A DNA stretch of 64,000 nucleotides from Acanthopleura granulata (taxonomy: Eukaryota; Mollusca; Polyplacophora; Chitonida; Chitonidae), in the NCBI GenBank assembly GCA_016165875.1, contig JABBOT010000014.1:5136093-5200092 (forward strand). The letters run 5' to 3'. The notes beneath the pieces are model-generated. The model was not told the DNA's origin and did no database searches. It saw only the letters and a list, made by a program, of their open reading frames with translations. The position numbers and the translations under genes are program-made. Shown here one piece after another: positions 39,626 to 51,800 of the stretch. The number at the start of each line of letters is the position of its first letter. Position 1 is the first letter of the stretch.

Positions 39626-42600
39626 ACGTACTCTACAAAACTCGATAAGATGCAACACTTTCATCCGTAATCAATTAGCCTACTTATCAATATGAAAAAA
39701 AAAATACTGTTCCATTATACATGTCACCTTCGGGTAATTCCAGATGTAATTTTTCGAGTGTAGCTTCTATACTGTTCCCTTGCTGGTCCAGAAGACATGA
39801 AGCTCAGTACGCCTACGTCATGCAGTGAAAATCATATCGCCGTCACAGTTGTTCCCGAAGTTCAAATCCAGCCTTTGCCGGCTCCGCTTGCAGCGTTCAG
39901 TAGGAAGGAGATGCCTAGGTTGTTTCATTTGTACACGCCTGGTCCAGAGTCCAGAAAGATGCCAGAATCAGATCAAAGAGAGTCAAAATTACTTGCAAAT
40001 ATGCTTATCAATATTTTTTCAGGAAAAAAGGGCATTTGAAAATATATTTATATGGTGGATAATTGGGACTAACTTTTGGTATTTATCGTCGTTGCATGAT
40101 AATGTATTAATAAGGCTGCGGTGCATGTGTAATAAATATATCTAAATGTAAATTTGTTGTTTATATCCAAACATATGCATTTAACGTGAATTATGATAAC
40201 ATTTATGAACATATTAAAATATACTGTCATGCTAATTCAGGTTGAACACATCTGGTAGCTGAAAATGACAAATTCCAGCGCAAAATATTTATTAAACATT
40301 TGTTACATCCTCAATTATAACGTTATTACACAAAGACTATATACACCTAAAGGTGGTCCCAAATACTCACCATCCAAAAATTATTTTCATGTGTCTTTTT
40401 CTCCTTAAAGAAAAATCCAAAAAATATTGAAAATCACATGTACAACTAACTTTTCACACTCTTTCATCAGAACTTTACATAATTTCTGTATCTTTAAAGA
40501 AAGAAAGAAATCAACATAAGAACACAAAACCAAATAAATGTATCAAGGATAAATATTCCACTTATCTCCGTTAAGGTAAAGGATATTTAAAAAAAATATT
40601 CAAGAGCAAGTTTTAACTCAGCCAAATGTGTGAATTATTATCTAGTTCATATTTACAGAGGTTCCGCTGAGAAGTTCAGATTTGGCTTTACACATTTACA
40701 CAATATACTGCATCTAAACGGGTTCGACCTCTCAACCTTCTAAGACACAGCACATATGGCTCACACCTTTGTTAGAGTGTTATAATTGCTAAGGCTTGTC
40801 ACGTGACCTGTAAAGAATGAGAGGTTAATATATGGTAATGTAGCCTGGGGTGCCTTTCTATTTCTGCTTCTCCCGTATATATACTGACAGCGCGACTCTG
40901 TGTTATGTATGTATTTGTATGGCTGTATTGATGTATAGGAAGTCATGCATGTCGGTGTAACGATACAAAGGCCCCGTTCTTTACCGGTTATAAGCACACC
41001 GTTATGTCTCAGATGAGGAGGGTGGTAATCGCCAGACAGTCTCTCAGCAGCACGCGGTTTTCTTCAACATGAATATTTGGGGGAAGGAAATAAAGACGCG
41101 TACATTTTCTCACGTTTTGTAACGTTTTGAGTGGATACACACATCTTTACTCCTCCCGGAAAACGAAATTCTCACTTGAACATTACATATATGTTCGATA
41201 AATTGCTTTTAATTGGAGGCAAAGTAAATGCCTCTCTTACATATATAAACCAATATAAACGACATTTGACGTGCGTTGTTTTAAAAATTAGACTTCCAAG
41301 ATTAGAAACTTTGAGAATTTTTTCTGTTGCTCAATGATTTCAATTTTATAAGCCCAGTGTCGTTACGAAGGGTGACTGATTCTCTTCATTCATTGAAAAT
41401 ATGTATATATAGATGCACAAATATACGCATATGACACCCACATGTAATACCATACCCACTTCCGGTTGAGAGCAATGGTCATGCCTTGATTGTGTAACTA
41501 TCGACACTGTGTAATGCAGCCAACATCAACGCCATCGCGTAAAACAGAAAAGGTGTTCTCTCTCGTTTGCACTGGGACTTCCAAAGGCCGTGTGAACTTT
41601 GATTTATAAAAGCTACGGTAAAACGCGAACAAAACGCGGATCGGTTCACACAGCTTGCCTAGGGGTTACAAAGAACAACGATGTATATCGCGGTCAGTTA
41701 CAGATCTGAGGTGCGGAAACGGAAGGGTATATGCTGTCCTACGTAGGGGGAAAACAACTATATTTATAACAAGGTGTTATACTCTACTTGAATTAAGTAG
41801 CCTTTATGCCTTCATAATTCATGTGGCTATACATCGCACTTGTGAAATCAGCAGATGGTATGATAACGGATTTATTTACCTGCTAGTTATTATTAATCCA
41901 GATTGGATGGTAAATGTGCGTACGTGGCATTAAAAAAAACGCACAAAGACGTACTGCATAAACAATAATGAAAAAACGACCGAAATTCAAGAATTTTGCT
42001 TTTCCTTAACGTGCATGCAGCCAGGGCTACCACGATCAGCGTCCGTGAAAGGCTAAGATTATAACTGTAAATGGCAGATGCGGTAATGAATGTATATATC
42101 TACACGTGTATATAAATTCACTGGTTGATATGTCCTTGTATACCTCGGCGGACAGCTGAGCGCTATTCTGACCATCACGTTTCAACAGCTGGCCCCCGTG
42201 ACCCAGCCAGGCGTGGCCGTTGTCGACTAAAACCGCAGAACATGCTGTTAAGGCTGTACGTGAAACAAGTGATTGCGTTATGCATCTGTGCAGACAGTAG
42301 GCGCTGTCCATCTATTGCCAGGCAGTAACTGGTGCGTTACGCTCGCTGCACAGGTGAACGAGGCCCACCGACGGACGGGTTGGTGATAATCCACGTGGCG
42401 GTGAGGGCGTCAATCGTCGGGTGAGCACGGACACGTAAGTTCGCTTTCATTACCGTTATGAGACGAACACAAGTGGACGGACTGTTCATATTTGTATACA
42501 AGGTACGTAAGAAGATACACGTTTCCTCACAAATTACTCAGTATAGGCGTTTACATCCATGTGTACCAGAGGAAATCTTCATAACACGACTGTAGCAACA

Positions 42601-42879
42601 GATTAAGTCTATTACAACTGGACTTAAGCTGGAGGCGTGGAGAAGTGGATCGCAGCTAATGGTTTGTAACAACGGAAGGTACCCAAAGGTATATCATAAC
42701 AACTTATGGTAAACTTTAACTTTTGCACAGGTACACTGTAACGTGAGATTCCTTCATAGATACAGCCATGACAAATCGTGACGCCTTTACGTGTTCATAG
42801 GTGGTACATTCTAACACCTGGACAGAGATATGTCGTTAATCAGCAGTGATATAAATAGTATCGTGTATTTCGGTACACT

Positions 42880-44100
42880 GTAACACATCCAGCAATATTT
42901 CATTATTGATCATCTATATCACCTGAACAGTTCGTTGCGGATGTTCTCTAACAAATGAAGTTACATCGACTGCAGTTTAAAAATATATAAACACCGCATC
43001 ACATCTGTAGTAGAACAACTAAACACCACATGACAACGGTAGTGTACAAAATGAACACTTCATCAAAGATACACTGTAACAGCTGAACACTACTTCACAA
43101 TGGCAAGTGTAACAGCAACACACTACATCACCCAGTATTACAACTGAATATCACAAGACAACTGTTCTGCAGAAACTAAGCTGTACATCGCAACGGCATT
43201 GCAACAACTAGACACTACACGACAACTACACTGAAACAACGTAACGCCACCGCACAACAAATAAGCACCACATTTAGAACCGCACTGTAAAAAATGAACA
43301 CTTCGTGTCAATAGCACTACATCAACTGACCACCAAAACTGTGCTATTACAGCTGACCAACACGTCACAACTGCACAGTGACAACTGAACAAAGCATCAC
43401 AGCTGCAGTATAAAAACTGAACACTCCAACACAATTGCAGTATAACAACTGAACACTCCATCTCTGTTGCAGCAGAACAACTCAACACCTCACTACAACT
43501 GCAGGATAAGAACTAAACACTCCATCACAGTTGGAGTATAACAACAGAACACCTCACTACAACTGCAGTATAGCAACTGAACACCTCACTACAACTGCAG
43601 TATAGCAACTGAACACATCACTACAACTGCAGTATAGCAACTGAACACCTCACTACAACTGCAGTATAGCAACTGAACACATCACTACAACTGCAGTATA
43701 GCAACTGAGCACCTCACAACAACTGCAGTATAACAACTGAACACTCCATCTCTGTTGCAGCAGAACAACTCAACACCTCACTACAACTGCAGGATAAGAA
43801 CTAAACACTCCATCACAGTTGGAGTATAACAACAGAACACCTCACTACAACTGCAGTATAGCAGCTGAACACCTCACTGCAACTGCAGTATTGCAACTGA
43901 ACACCTCACAACAACTGCAGTATAACAACTGAACACATCACTACAAACTAAGTATAACAACTGGACACCTCACTACAACTGCAATATAACAACTGAACAC
44001 TCCATCACAGTTGCAGTATAACAACTGAACACCTCACTACAACTGCAGTATAACAAGTCAACAACTCCACATCACAACGGGACAATAACAATTCAGCACA
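42880..44100 (+). repeat. 32-bp minisatellite with 288-bp higher-order period
   Basis: The core (about 43440-44065) is made of units near ACACCTCACTACAACTGCAG plus TATAGCAACTGA, 32 bp in all. The variant block starting ACACTCCATCTCTGTTGCAG occurs at 43453 and again at 43741, exactly 288 bp (nine units) later, with the same following variants. To the left, 42880-43440 holds older, more diverged units. It is non-coding. Confidence 0.9.
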
Positions 44101-45084
44101 TCTACGCTGGCATAGTGTTTTGGAGTGAACACAACATCATAGATACATTTATTACAACCATATTGTGCAATATTTATATAACACACCATTTAGTAAATGA
44201 GTAGATGAACAAATTAAACAAACAAACAAATAAATAAATAATTACGATATCACAGTTATATCACAGAATGGAAGGCTTCCTCGAGGTTACATTATGACAC
44301 AGAAACGCGAGTAAGAAGCTTTCCTATCCCTAACATAATTTACCTTCAGTTAAAGCGAATATTTTTCTTGACCTATGGAGACCAAGAATCTCTCCATTTA
44401 GGTATAATAATTATAGGTATTTTACCTATCTTATGACGTAATAGCATAACAGAAGTAAGCTTTTTACGGTAAGCTTTTCTAATATAAATATGTGGGTTTT
44501 CATTTCGAAACATGAGTGATGTATATTTCAAAAATATTTCTCTAACTGTCTTTCGGTTACTCCCTTTCTTCTCTGTGCGTCATCGTACTTCAGTTGGATC
44601 AACAGTCGGAGCGCAGGTTCAATCAAAAGCAAGCTGAAAGAATTTTAATAATAACTGATCTGACATACTACTGACGGAGTCAATATTGTGATTCTCTAGA
44701 TACATAGGAATCCGAATATATTCCCTCAAATCCGCCTGAGTTGTTTGACCGGCACGGCACATGGCCAACATGTGTTTTAAATCCCTGTCTTGTGAGAGCA
44801 GATTGTCGCATGTGATAGGAAAAGAAACTCTGTTTAAATAGATGTCATGTTGCCCACAAACTGAAATACAACCCCCTTGCTCGATAGTTACGTTCACATT
44901 CCCCCAAAGGCGCTAAGCTGAGGCCCCCGATTTTATAAGATGACAAAATATTTCAGCAGGCACAAAAGTGAGAACAATAGTATGTCATTGTCTGCTAACA
45001 ACAACGAGAGTGCAAATCAGTTAATTCTGAAACAGTGACGTCTAATTAATTGATATAAATATCATTGCTGTGTTTCTGTATGAT

Positions 45085-45290
45085 ACCAAGGGACGTTAAG
45101 ACGCTACCATTTAAGCATCTATATGCATAATTAGTCAAAATAAAACCCTAAATAAGATGGACTGACGAGAGGTGAGTTTGCAGGTTATGTGTGCTGATCA
45201 TTTGTCAACTATCATACTATCATCGTTGCTCTGGTTTTGTCCGTCTATTCTCATGTTTTGGGTATTATAATTTAGAAATCTCATGCCGGC
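45085..45290 (+). repeat. Foldback-type repeat (family 2), plus copy
   Basis: CAAAATAAAACCCTAAATAA, then GACGAGAGGTGAGTTTGCAG, GATCATTTGTCAACTATCA and GTTGCTCTGGTTTTGTCCG follow the family order. Confidence 0.6.
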
Positions 45291-45984
45291 GGAGTTTTTT
45301 TTTTTTTTGGTCTCCCTCTCTGAAATGGAACTCATTGCTACGTTGTCTTTCTACGCGTCGCCGAACCTTCAAGCTCAAATCGAACAAAATTTTATCAACT
45401 GATCTGACGTATTACAGACTGACTCAATATTGTGAACATAGCTGCTCTACATGGCCATGTATTGACGTCAAGCAGGCCGACAGGTTTTTTTCTTAAACGC
45501 CTGTCTTTTTCTAAACGCTTACACACGTGCGTTTTATTTCACATCGATTTTTAGCGCATAGCGCATGCGCTAGTAATGTGTGAAACACTACATGTATTTT
45601 GTATTGTGCAAGTTCGTCTTCAACAGCGTCACGATGTGTGGATTGTTCTAATTCAGCATTGCCGATGTAGAAATTATCTTCAGTCTCAATCGTGGTCTCT
45701 GAAAGTTTAAAAGTCCATCGTTATTAGTACCTTGTACACTTAGAGTGGTTGCTTGGGTATTTGTTCATTAAATGTTCCATACGTAAAAACTGTCTGGAGA
45801 TGAAATGTTGTTGGTTTCATTAGGATATTCCGGCGAATCTTAAGCTGATTTATTAAACAGGACGTGCAAGCACGCATGTGCGTTGTTTAATTTAGGGGCA
45901 TAACTCATACGGTTGTTTACAAAGGAATACACAAATTGTTAAAGCTGTACTAGTAATTTATCTACTGTACTAGTAATTTAACTA

Positions 45985-46150
45985 CTGCAGAGAGATTAAA
46001 ACCAGAGCAGCGATGACACTGTGACACCTGGCAAATTATCACGCGTAAGCAGTGAAGTACGACCACATGCCATTTTTTCCAAATAAAGTTTTATTCTAAC
46101 TGTTCATGTAAATGCATGCATAGTGGCAACTTAATAATACCCCCTAATAC
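45985..46150 (-). repeat. Foldback-type repeat (family 2), minus copy
   Basis: AACCAGAGCAGCGATGACAC, AAATTATCACGCGTAAGC, TTTTATTCTAACTGTTCATG and TAATACCCCCTA match the reversed family order. Confidence 0.6.
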
Positions 46151-46777
46151 AACGACACCAACGAAGTTTTAGCAATGTGATTTCAATATAGAGATCATAC
46201 TACTACTTTGCCACCGGCAGCAAGATGCCATCCGTCGATGCCAGAGAGCGCAAGTTTGGGTCTAAAGATAAATGCGGTCTGCAGAATTTTAAAGATTACC
46301 CGTTTAACTTGAACCAGAAATAAGGCTTTAACATTCCTGTCCGCCATCAAGGCGTGAAACTGCTATTCATTCGCCGGATGTGGTTTTCTAGTGCAGCATA
46401 TCCGGTATAGATTTTGGACGACCAGAGCCTGATGGAAGGCGCATGTGTTAGTATTAGTGCATTTACTTGCCCGTTAGCTTTCAAATCGAACTAAGGGCTG
46501 TTTCAGGAAAGTGTGATAAATCTCGTAACTTGCGAAAATTAGTTATCATTATTCACTATCCGAACATAGTTTCTGTTGCTGAGCCTTCCATATATTCAGG
46601 TTTTAAGCTAAATATCGGAAAATCGCAATATTTAATATAAAGGGGATATTAATAAACGGAAGTTAAGTTATCTGATTATCCCATAAACGGAATAGTAATG
46701 ACTCGGATAACTGCGCTGATAATATCATTTGTATGTGTGACAAAATATCTTGTCACGGGCAATAGTAAAAATAAGTT

Positions 46778-46942
46778 GGGGCCTCCGTGGCCAAGCGTTT
46801 AGCGGTTTTGTGCAGTACAATAATCCAGGATCCTTTCACCAACAAGTCGAGCTCCTGTTGGATTTCTCTCCGGTCGTACGTGGGAAAGTCAGCCAGCAAC
46901 CTGCAAATAGTCGTGGAGTTTAGCCCGGGCTCTGTCTGCATG
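46778..46942 (+). repeat. SINE 5' part (tRNA-like head)
   Basis: It has the head GGGGCCTCCGTGGCCAAGCG, a damaged B-box region, CAGCCAGCAACCTGCAAATA and CGGGCTCTGTCTGC. The 3' half is missing. Confidence 0.75.
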
Positions 46943-47214
46943 GGTAATAACAATAATAAGCTTAAAGAATTAGAATATACGCTGTCTATCTGGGAAAAGC
47001 AACATTTGTGTTTGTGAGGTAAAGTATTAATAATTCGATCTCTATCTGCCTCAATTTACCTATTTTCAGTTTTGAGATAACAGAAAGCGCGGAACTAAAT
47101 ATCATGTTATTATCCACCATAGAACAAAAGGCATCAGCATGTTAAATTTACTGTGACATAGTGCATACTTTAAAGGCTACTACAAACCTGGTGAGAAAAT
47201 CTGGATTGTTATTC

Positions 47215-47470
47215 AACAGTTCTTAAAAAGTAGCATGTTGCACAATTTGGGTAATTAATAATTTCATCCACCTACAACATTCCTTTCATCTTTCTGTCAT
47301 CATTGAAAATTGTTGACTGCTTCTCTTTGCCTGAATCCATCTTAATTTGTTACGCTATAGACTTTCTTAGTTCTTCGGTTGTTTGCGTTAAACGTTGTTT
47401 TGGAAACTGGTCTTGCGGTTATTTCAATTTACTTGATTGACAGCTGGTGTACGAATGTCCGTTACGACCC
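47215..47470 (+). repeat. Interspersed repeat family 3, plus copy
   Basis: GTCATCATTGAAAATTGTTG, ACTTTCTTAGTTCTTCGGTT, TTTTGGAAACTGGTCTTG and GACAGCTGGTGTACGAATGT occur in the order seen at 39290-39625. Confidence 0.6.
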
Positions 47471-48890
47471 TTTGGGTCTCTGGCTTTAACTTGGACGTTG
47501 CTCTTCAAACGTTTTTTTGGTCTTCTGTTCACGTATCTTCATGATCACATGCAATAGTGTTATTATTCTGGACAGCAGTTTACCAAGGCGCACATGTGCT
47601 GGATGCCTTGGTTTCTTTCTCTAGTATTATGCAAACATGGCTGCTGACAGCCTTAAATAATTACTGTACGTTGTCGATCAGATTTTATACAAAGGTTGCA
47701 CCAAAGTTGCCCACGAAAAACCAAAATGCAAAAGACATTTCAGTTATTTGGAAGTTAGACATCAATGTCCAGCTCTCCCGTTTGCCGTACATGATAGGTT
47801 GGTCAATTGAACTTGCCATACTGGCTTAATCTTCTCGTGTTCATCGAATGTCTGTGTAAAGGGTGTCGCTAGCATATCGATCGAAGCTGTTGGCACTTTC
47901 AGTCTTTGGGGGAATACATATTATAACAATTAAGGGTAATATTATGCGATCATCGTGCATTATTATACGTCTAAATCAAGCGTATCGTTTTGTGTTTTTC
48001 TCTTTGTGAACGCTGCTGGGTGAGTTATCCTGACACATTGATTGTGAAGTGAAATGTTTCGATGTTTAGCAGAATTACTGTGGTTTTTATGCGTGACGAG
48101 CCTTCCGTCGGACAATCTTACCTGAACAGTGATTCTGCATTTGCTCCACTGTATGCGTGAAGGCAGCTTTGATATTATAACAAACTAAGTGGATGCTTAA
48201 TCCCTCCGTTGTTGCGTGATGAAAGGTGTGCTTGTCACACACAGTTGGTTATCTCGAAAATGCCACTGTTGATGCTTCACAAAGGGTTGTCTCGCTTCCA
48301 ACCAATCTCTCGTTAGCTGCATAACCCCTGAGTTATGCACGACTCAACTACAAATATAAAATTAATAACGTTGCAGGGCTAAAATTCACGTCCATTTGTA
48401 GAAAAACTAATTATAATTTGCTTGTCCCTGCATTTGTGCACTTTAGACTTTCTTTTTCTTTATCCGTGTTATGTTATGCTTACTGCAATACCCGTACAAA
48501 TACTTGCGACATCCTCCTTGATGAAATTGATTCTTTTTTTTGTTATCTTATCTGTTTTCTGTTTATGCTCATTAACAAAAATTGCTGAAATTAATAACTT
48601 GGCTTTGACAGTCTTTGTCAGGCGAGGGTAGAGGTGCACACGGCAGTAAGGAACTGTCCTCTAACAAAACGATAGGACTGATGCATGTAGGAATGCATGT
48701 TATATCGTTGAATTATCCCGTTAATGACCTGTGAATTAACACCGCCTGATCGTATATTGCTGATCATATTTAGCCATATTTAGGAAAAGCTGTGAAAGAA
48801 ATTTACCCACTTTCACTCAAAATTTAGCGGAGAGTGAGTCGTACATGCTTGGTGTTAGCTTTCATGTGAATGACGTGTGCTGTGTTTCAG

Positions 48891-51800
48891 GATGGGGTTT
48901 GCAGCAAGCGATGTATGAAAGCGTAGCTTTCCTGAACTCTGAGGTGAAAAAGGCTCTTTCACCATGAGCCGGATGTCTGCAGGGTGGTGGATGCGGACGG
49001 TATTTCTAGGGCTGCCGATCCTGTGGCTTGTCGTCGTCACTTTTATGCTTGTGAATATGACACTAGACCATATATCCCAGCCTTTCGGTGACGTTTATCA
49101 GCGAAAGGACCATCGCCATGGTTTCCAGCGAACGGAGAATGTCGACGAGATCGTCAACGTTAGAGCAGACGATCAATTTCAAGGAAATGCTCCCGGTGAT
49201 AGTAAATTCGTTCGTCAAATGAACAGAATAAAAGACAACTTTATAAAGAAACCTACGCGCAACCCTCCAGCAAAAGACATTGTGGGATACAAGGACAAAG
49301 AACACTATGTTATCTCTAAAAGCGCAGAACTTCGACGAGACAGTAATTTGAAACTGGACGCTACCGGCACGGTAGTTGATGTAAACGATTTGATGTACAT
49401 CCCCGAAATTAAGCGTCTGGCCAGCATACTTAAGCCAGCAAGTAATAGAGGCGCTGCAGGTACGTTCCAGTTTCATTCTCTTTTTAGGGAACGCCAACAA
49501 GGTATAATCTAAACTTCAGTAGTCGAAGATTTGTGAACCAGCAGTGCACAAATGTTGGTATGGCCCAGTGGTTTAAGATGCTGGTATCGGTAAAACCAAC
49601 AGGTGTTTAAAAGAACAGACCACATTTAGACAAGGTACGCATCGTCTAAAAGTTCATTTCATGCTGATTCCAAACATATTCACCGTTATTTATTATTTTT
49701 TTTTGGACATTATTTTTAATGATTAAAACGGAAATACAGATTGAGGTGCTATGGTAGACTTTTTCCACCGTATTGAACAGCCTAAGGCACAGTGACGTCA
49801 CATATTCTATTTAACTGTTGAGCATCCTATGATTGCTATTGTCTACGTGAATATATATGTAGTACAATATATCTGTATTTAATTTGGACATATAACAATT
49901 GCGGCATGTATAACAGCAAAAAAAAGAAGAATATGACGTCACTGTTCTTCAGTCAGTTCAGTAAGGTTCAAAACGTCCATAATAGCGCCTAAATCTTTTC
50001 ATTTTAATTACTGTGAAAGAAAATGCCGAAGTTAATGAAGATTACTTTTGGAATCAGCACGAAATGTCTTTTTAGATGATGTACACTTTGCTTCAATGTG
50101 GTATTTCAACCAATGAAGTCGTGCGTTCAAATCCTGATGGTTCAGCAGTGATTTTCGATAACGGGGTCTAAGATGTGCCTGAGTGTGGCCCTTTTATTCA
50201 GGAACCGTATGTAGGAAGGTCCGCCAGCAACCTACGGATGGCCGTTGGTTCCCTCCCGCCATAATACTGACCGCCGTCGTATAAGTGAAATATTCTTGAG
50301 AACGGCGTAAGACCCCAATCAGTGTTATGTAGTGACATAAAACTGTGACAGATTTCTCTTATAGAACTAGTTACGCAACACATTCAGAACATTCCATTGG
50401 TTGAAAGTGTAGTAACAATATTGATTCGCGTGAAGTAACTACGTCACGAAATTAATGGAACTTCCTTGTTTTACTACGAAGTTGTAGAAATCAGATCAAA
50501 GCACATCGCGCTGATAAAAACGTCCAATTTATCAATACTTAAAGCCACATCAACGCTGTTCAACATAAAATAATTTCTCACGCCCTCAAATCAACTATTT
50601 CTGCAAGCCCTGTACCTGGGACAAGCGCTGATTTTTCATGTGATATCGCACCCGCTGCAACATCATCGCTCTGCTCTCATCCGTAAATGGCAACTTCACG
50701 GCCACCAGTTTTCACTAAATATAGCCCACGAATACGTTCTAAAACCAATCAAGTTGTGAGAAACAATGAACAGCCACCAGAATCAAAATTTTATGCGGAA
50801 ACCTATGAGACATGTCGGCTGGACAGTTCCACATTCATGTTCACACAGCCCTTCGATGACACAATCATCGCTTTTTGAACATCGTAGTGATACGCGTTAC
50901 TCGGCGCAGACGACATATTCCACCTTGTTGACTGAATTCGCAATATTTGACCTCCCTAACATAACTTTTCATTATCTCCTTTTCTTTGCGGCATTTTTTT
51001 TCTGTGCGCTGTTACACAATATACATAAATAAAGCTGTAGTGGAACTATATGTTCAGGTGTATTCATGTTGCTATTGACTGCAGTGTTCCGTCTGAACCA
51101 GACTGCAGTTTGTTTACATTTCGATAATGTCACCGAACTGGGTTGTACAGGGCTCGTTTTTCCCATTTTTAAGTTGCCTCAATTATGCGATAAACAGAAT
51201 CTCATACTCGTGTTCATTTCGTGTGAAAGTTATGAAACTGTCTGAAGAAATTTCGCATATGTCGCGAACTCGTGTCAGGCCCTCTATTTAATCCAGGACC
51301 CCAGTTTTCCTCCATGCAAAAGCAAATTAATCACATCAAAATAAAAAATGTTGCGAGTAAGGTTGAATACGGCATCAAACCGCAATCAATCAATCAATCA
51401 ATCAATCAAAATTAAAGATATTAAAATCCTTACTGGCGCTCACGTCAAATTGAGAAGAAAGAGGGTTCCACTTTCTGCTGAAAATTAGCATGATTCGCAA
51501 ATTTTTCCTGAGTAAAATTGTAACAAATTCCAAATATTTTTACGTTTAGGCCATCCACATACTTGCGATTAATACAGTTCAGCGCAGACACATGCTATAA
51601 GCTTAGAAAAACTTTTCTCCTGTCTGTTTGGTAAGCACTTTACAAAATGTGCGGGCTTTTCTGTTGAGTTTTTCACCGCTCGAGGCCTGTATAAAAATAT
51701 CTGTCCTGTTTGATATTCTTTGATTCAAGAATCAAAAGACTCAGCGCGAGTGGCTAATGTGGCGTCATGTGACGTGTCAGTATGGCCAATGAACTTATGA

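Larger units (their letters stand above)
37595..48890. other. Intergenic region between the two host genes
   Basis: No exon could be supported over about 11 kb. Contents: local duplications to 38090, a MITE-like inverted repeat (38878-39247), family 3 repeats (39290-39625, 47215-47470), a minisatellite (42880-44100), family 2 repeats (45085-45290, 45985-46150) and a SINE head (46778-46942). The stretches 39630-42870, 44100-45080 and 47480-48880 show nothing recognisable beyond AT-rich sequence. A GALNT promoter and noncoding first exon are expected somewhere in the last few kilobases. Confidence 0.6.

Noticed and set aside
43138..43488. Cysteine-rich 116-codon minus-strand frame
   Set aside because: It is a translation of the degenerate minisatellite; the periodic Cys/Val/Leu pattern comes from the 32-bp unit.
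42880..44100. CRISPR-like array
   Set aside because: The units are contiguous and the sequence between them is not unique; there are no spacers, and the context is an animal genome.
49063..49500. 145-codon minus-strand frame
   Set aside because: It is antisense to GALNT exon 1, which has a membrane anchor, a good start context and a donor site.
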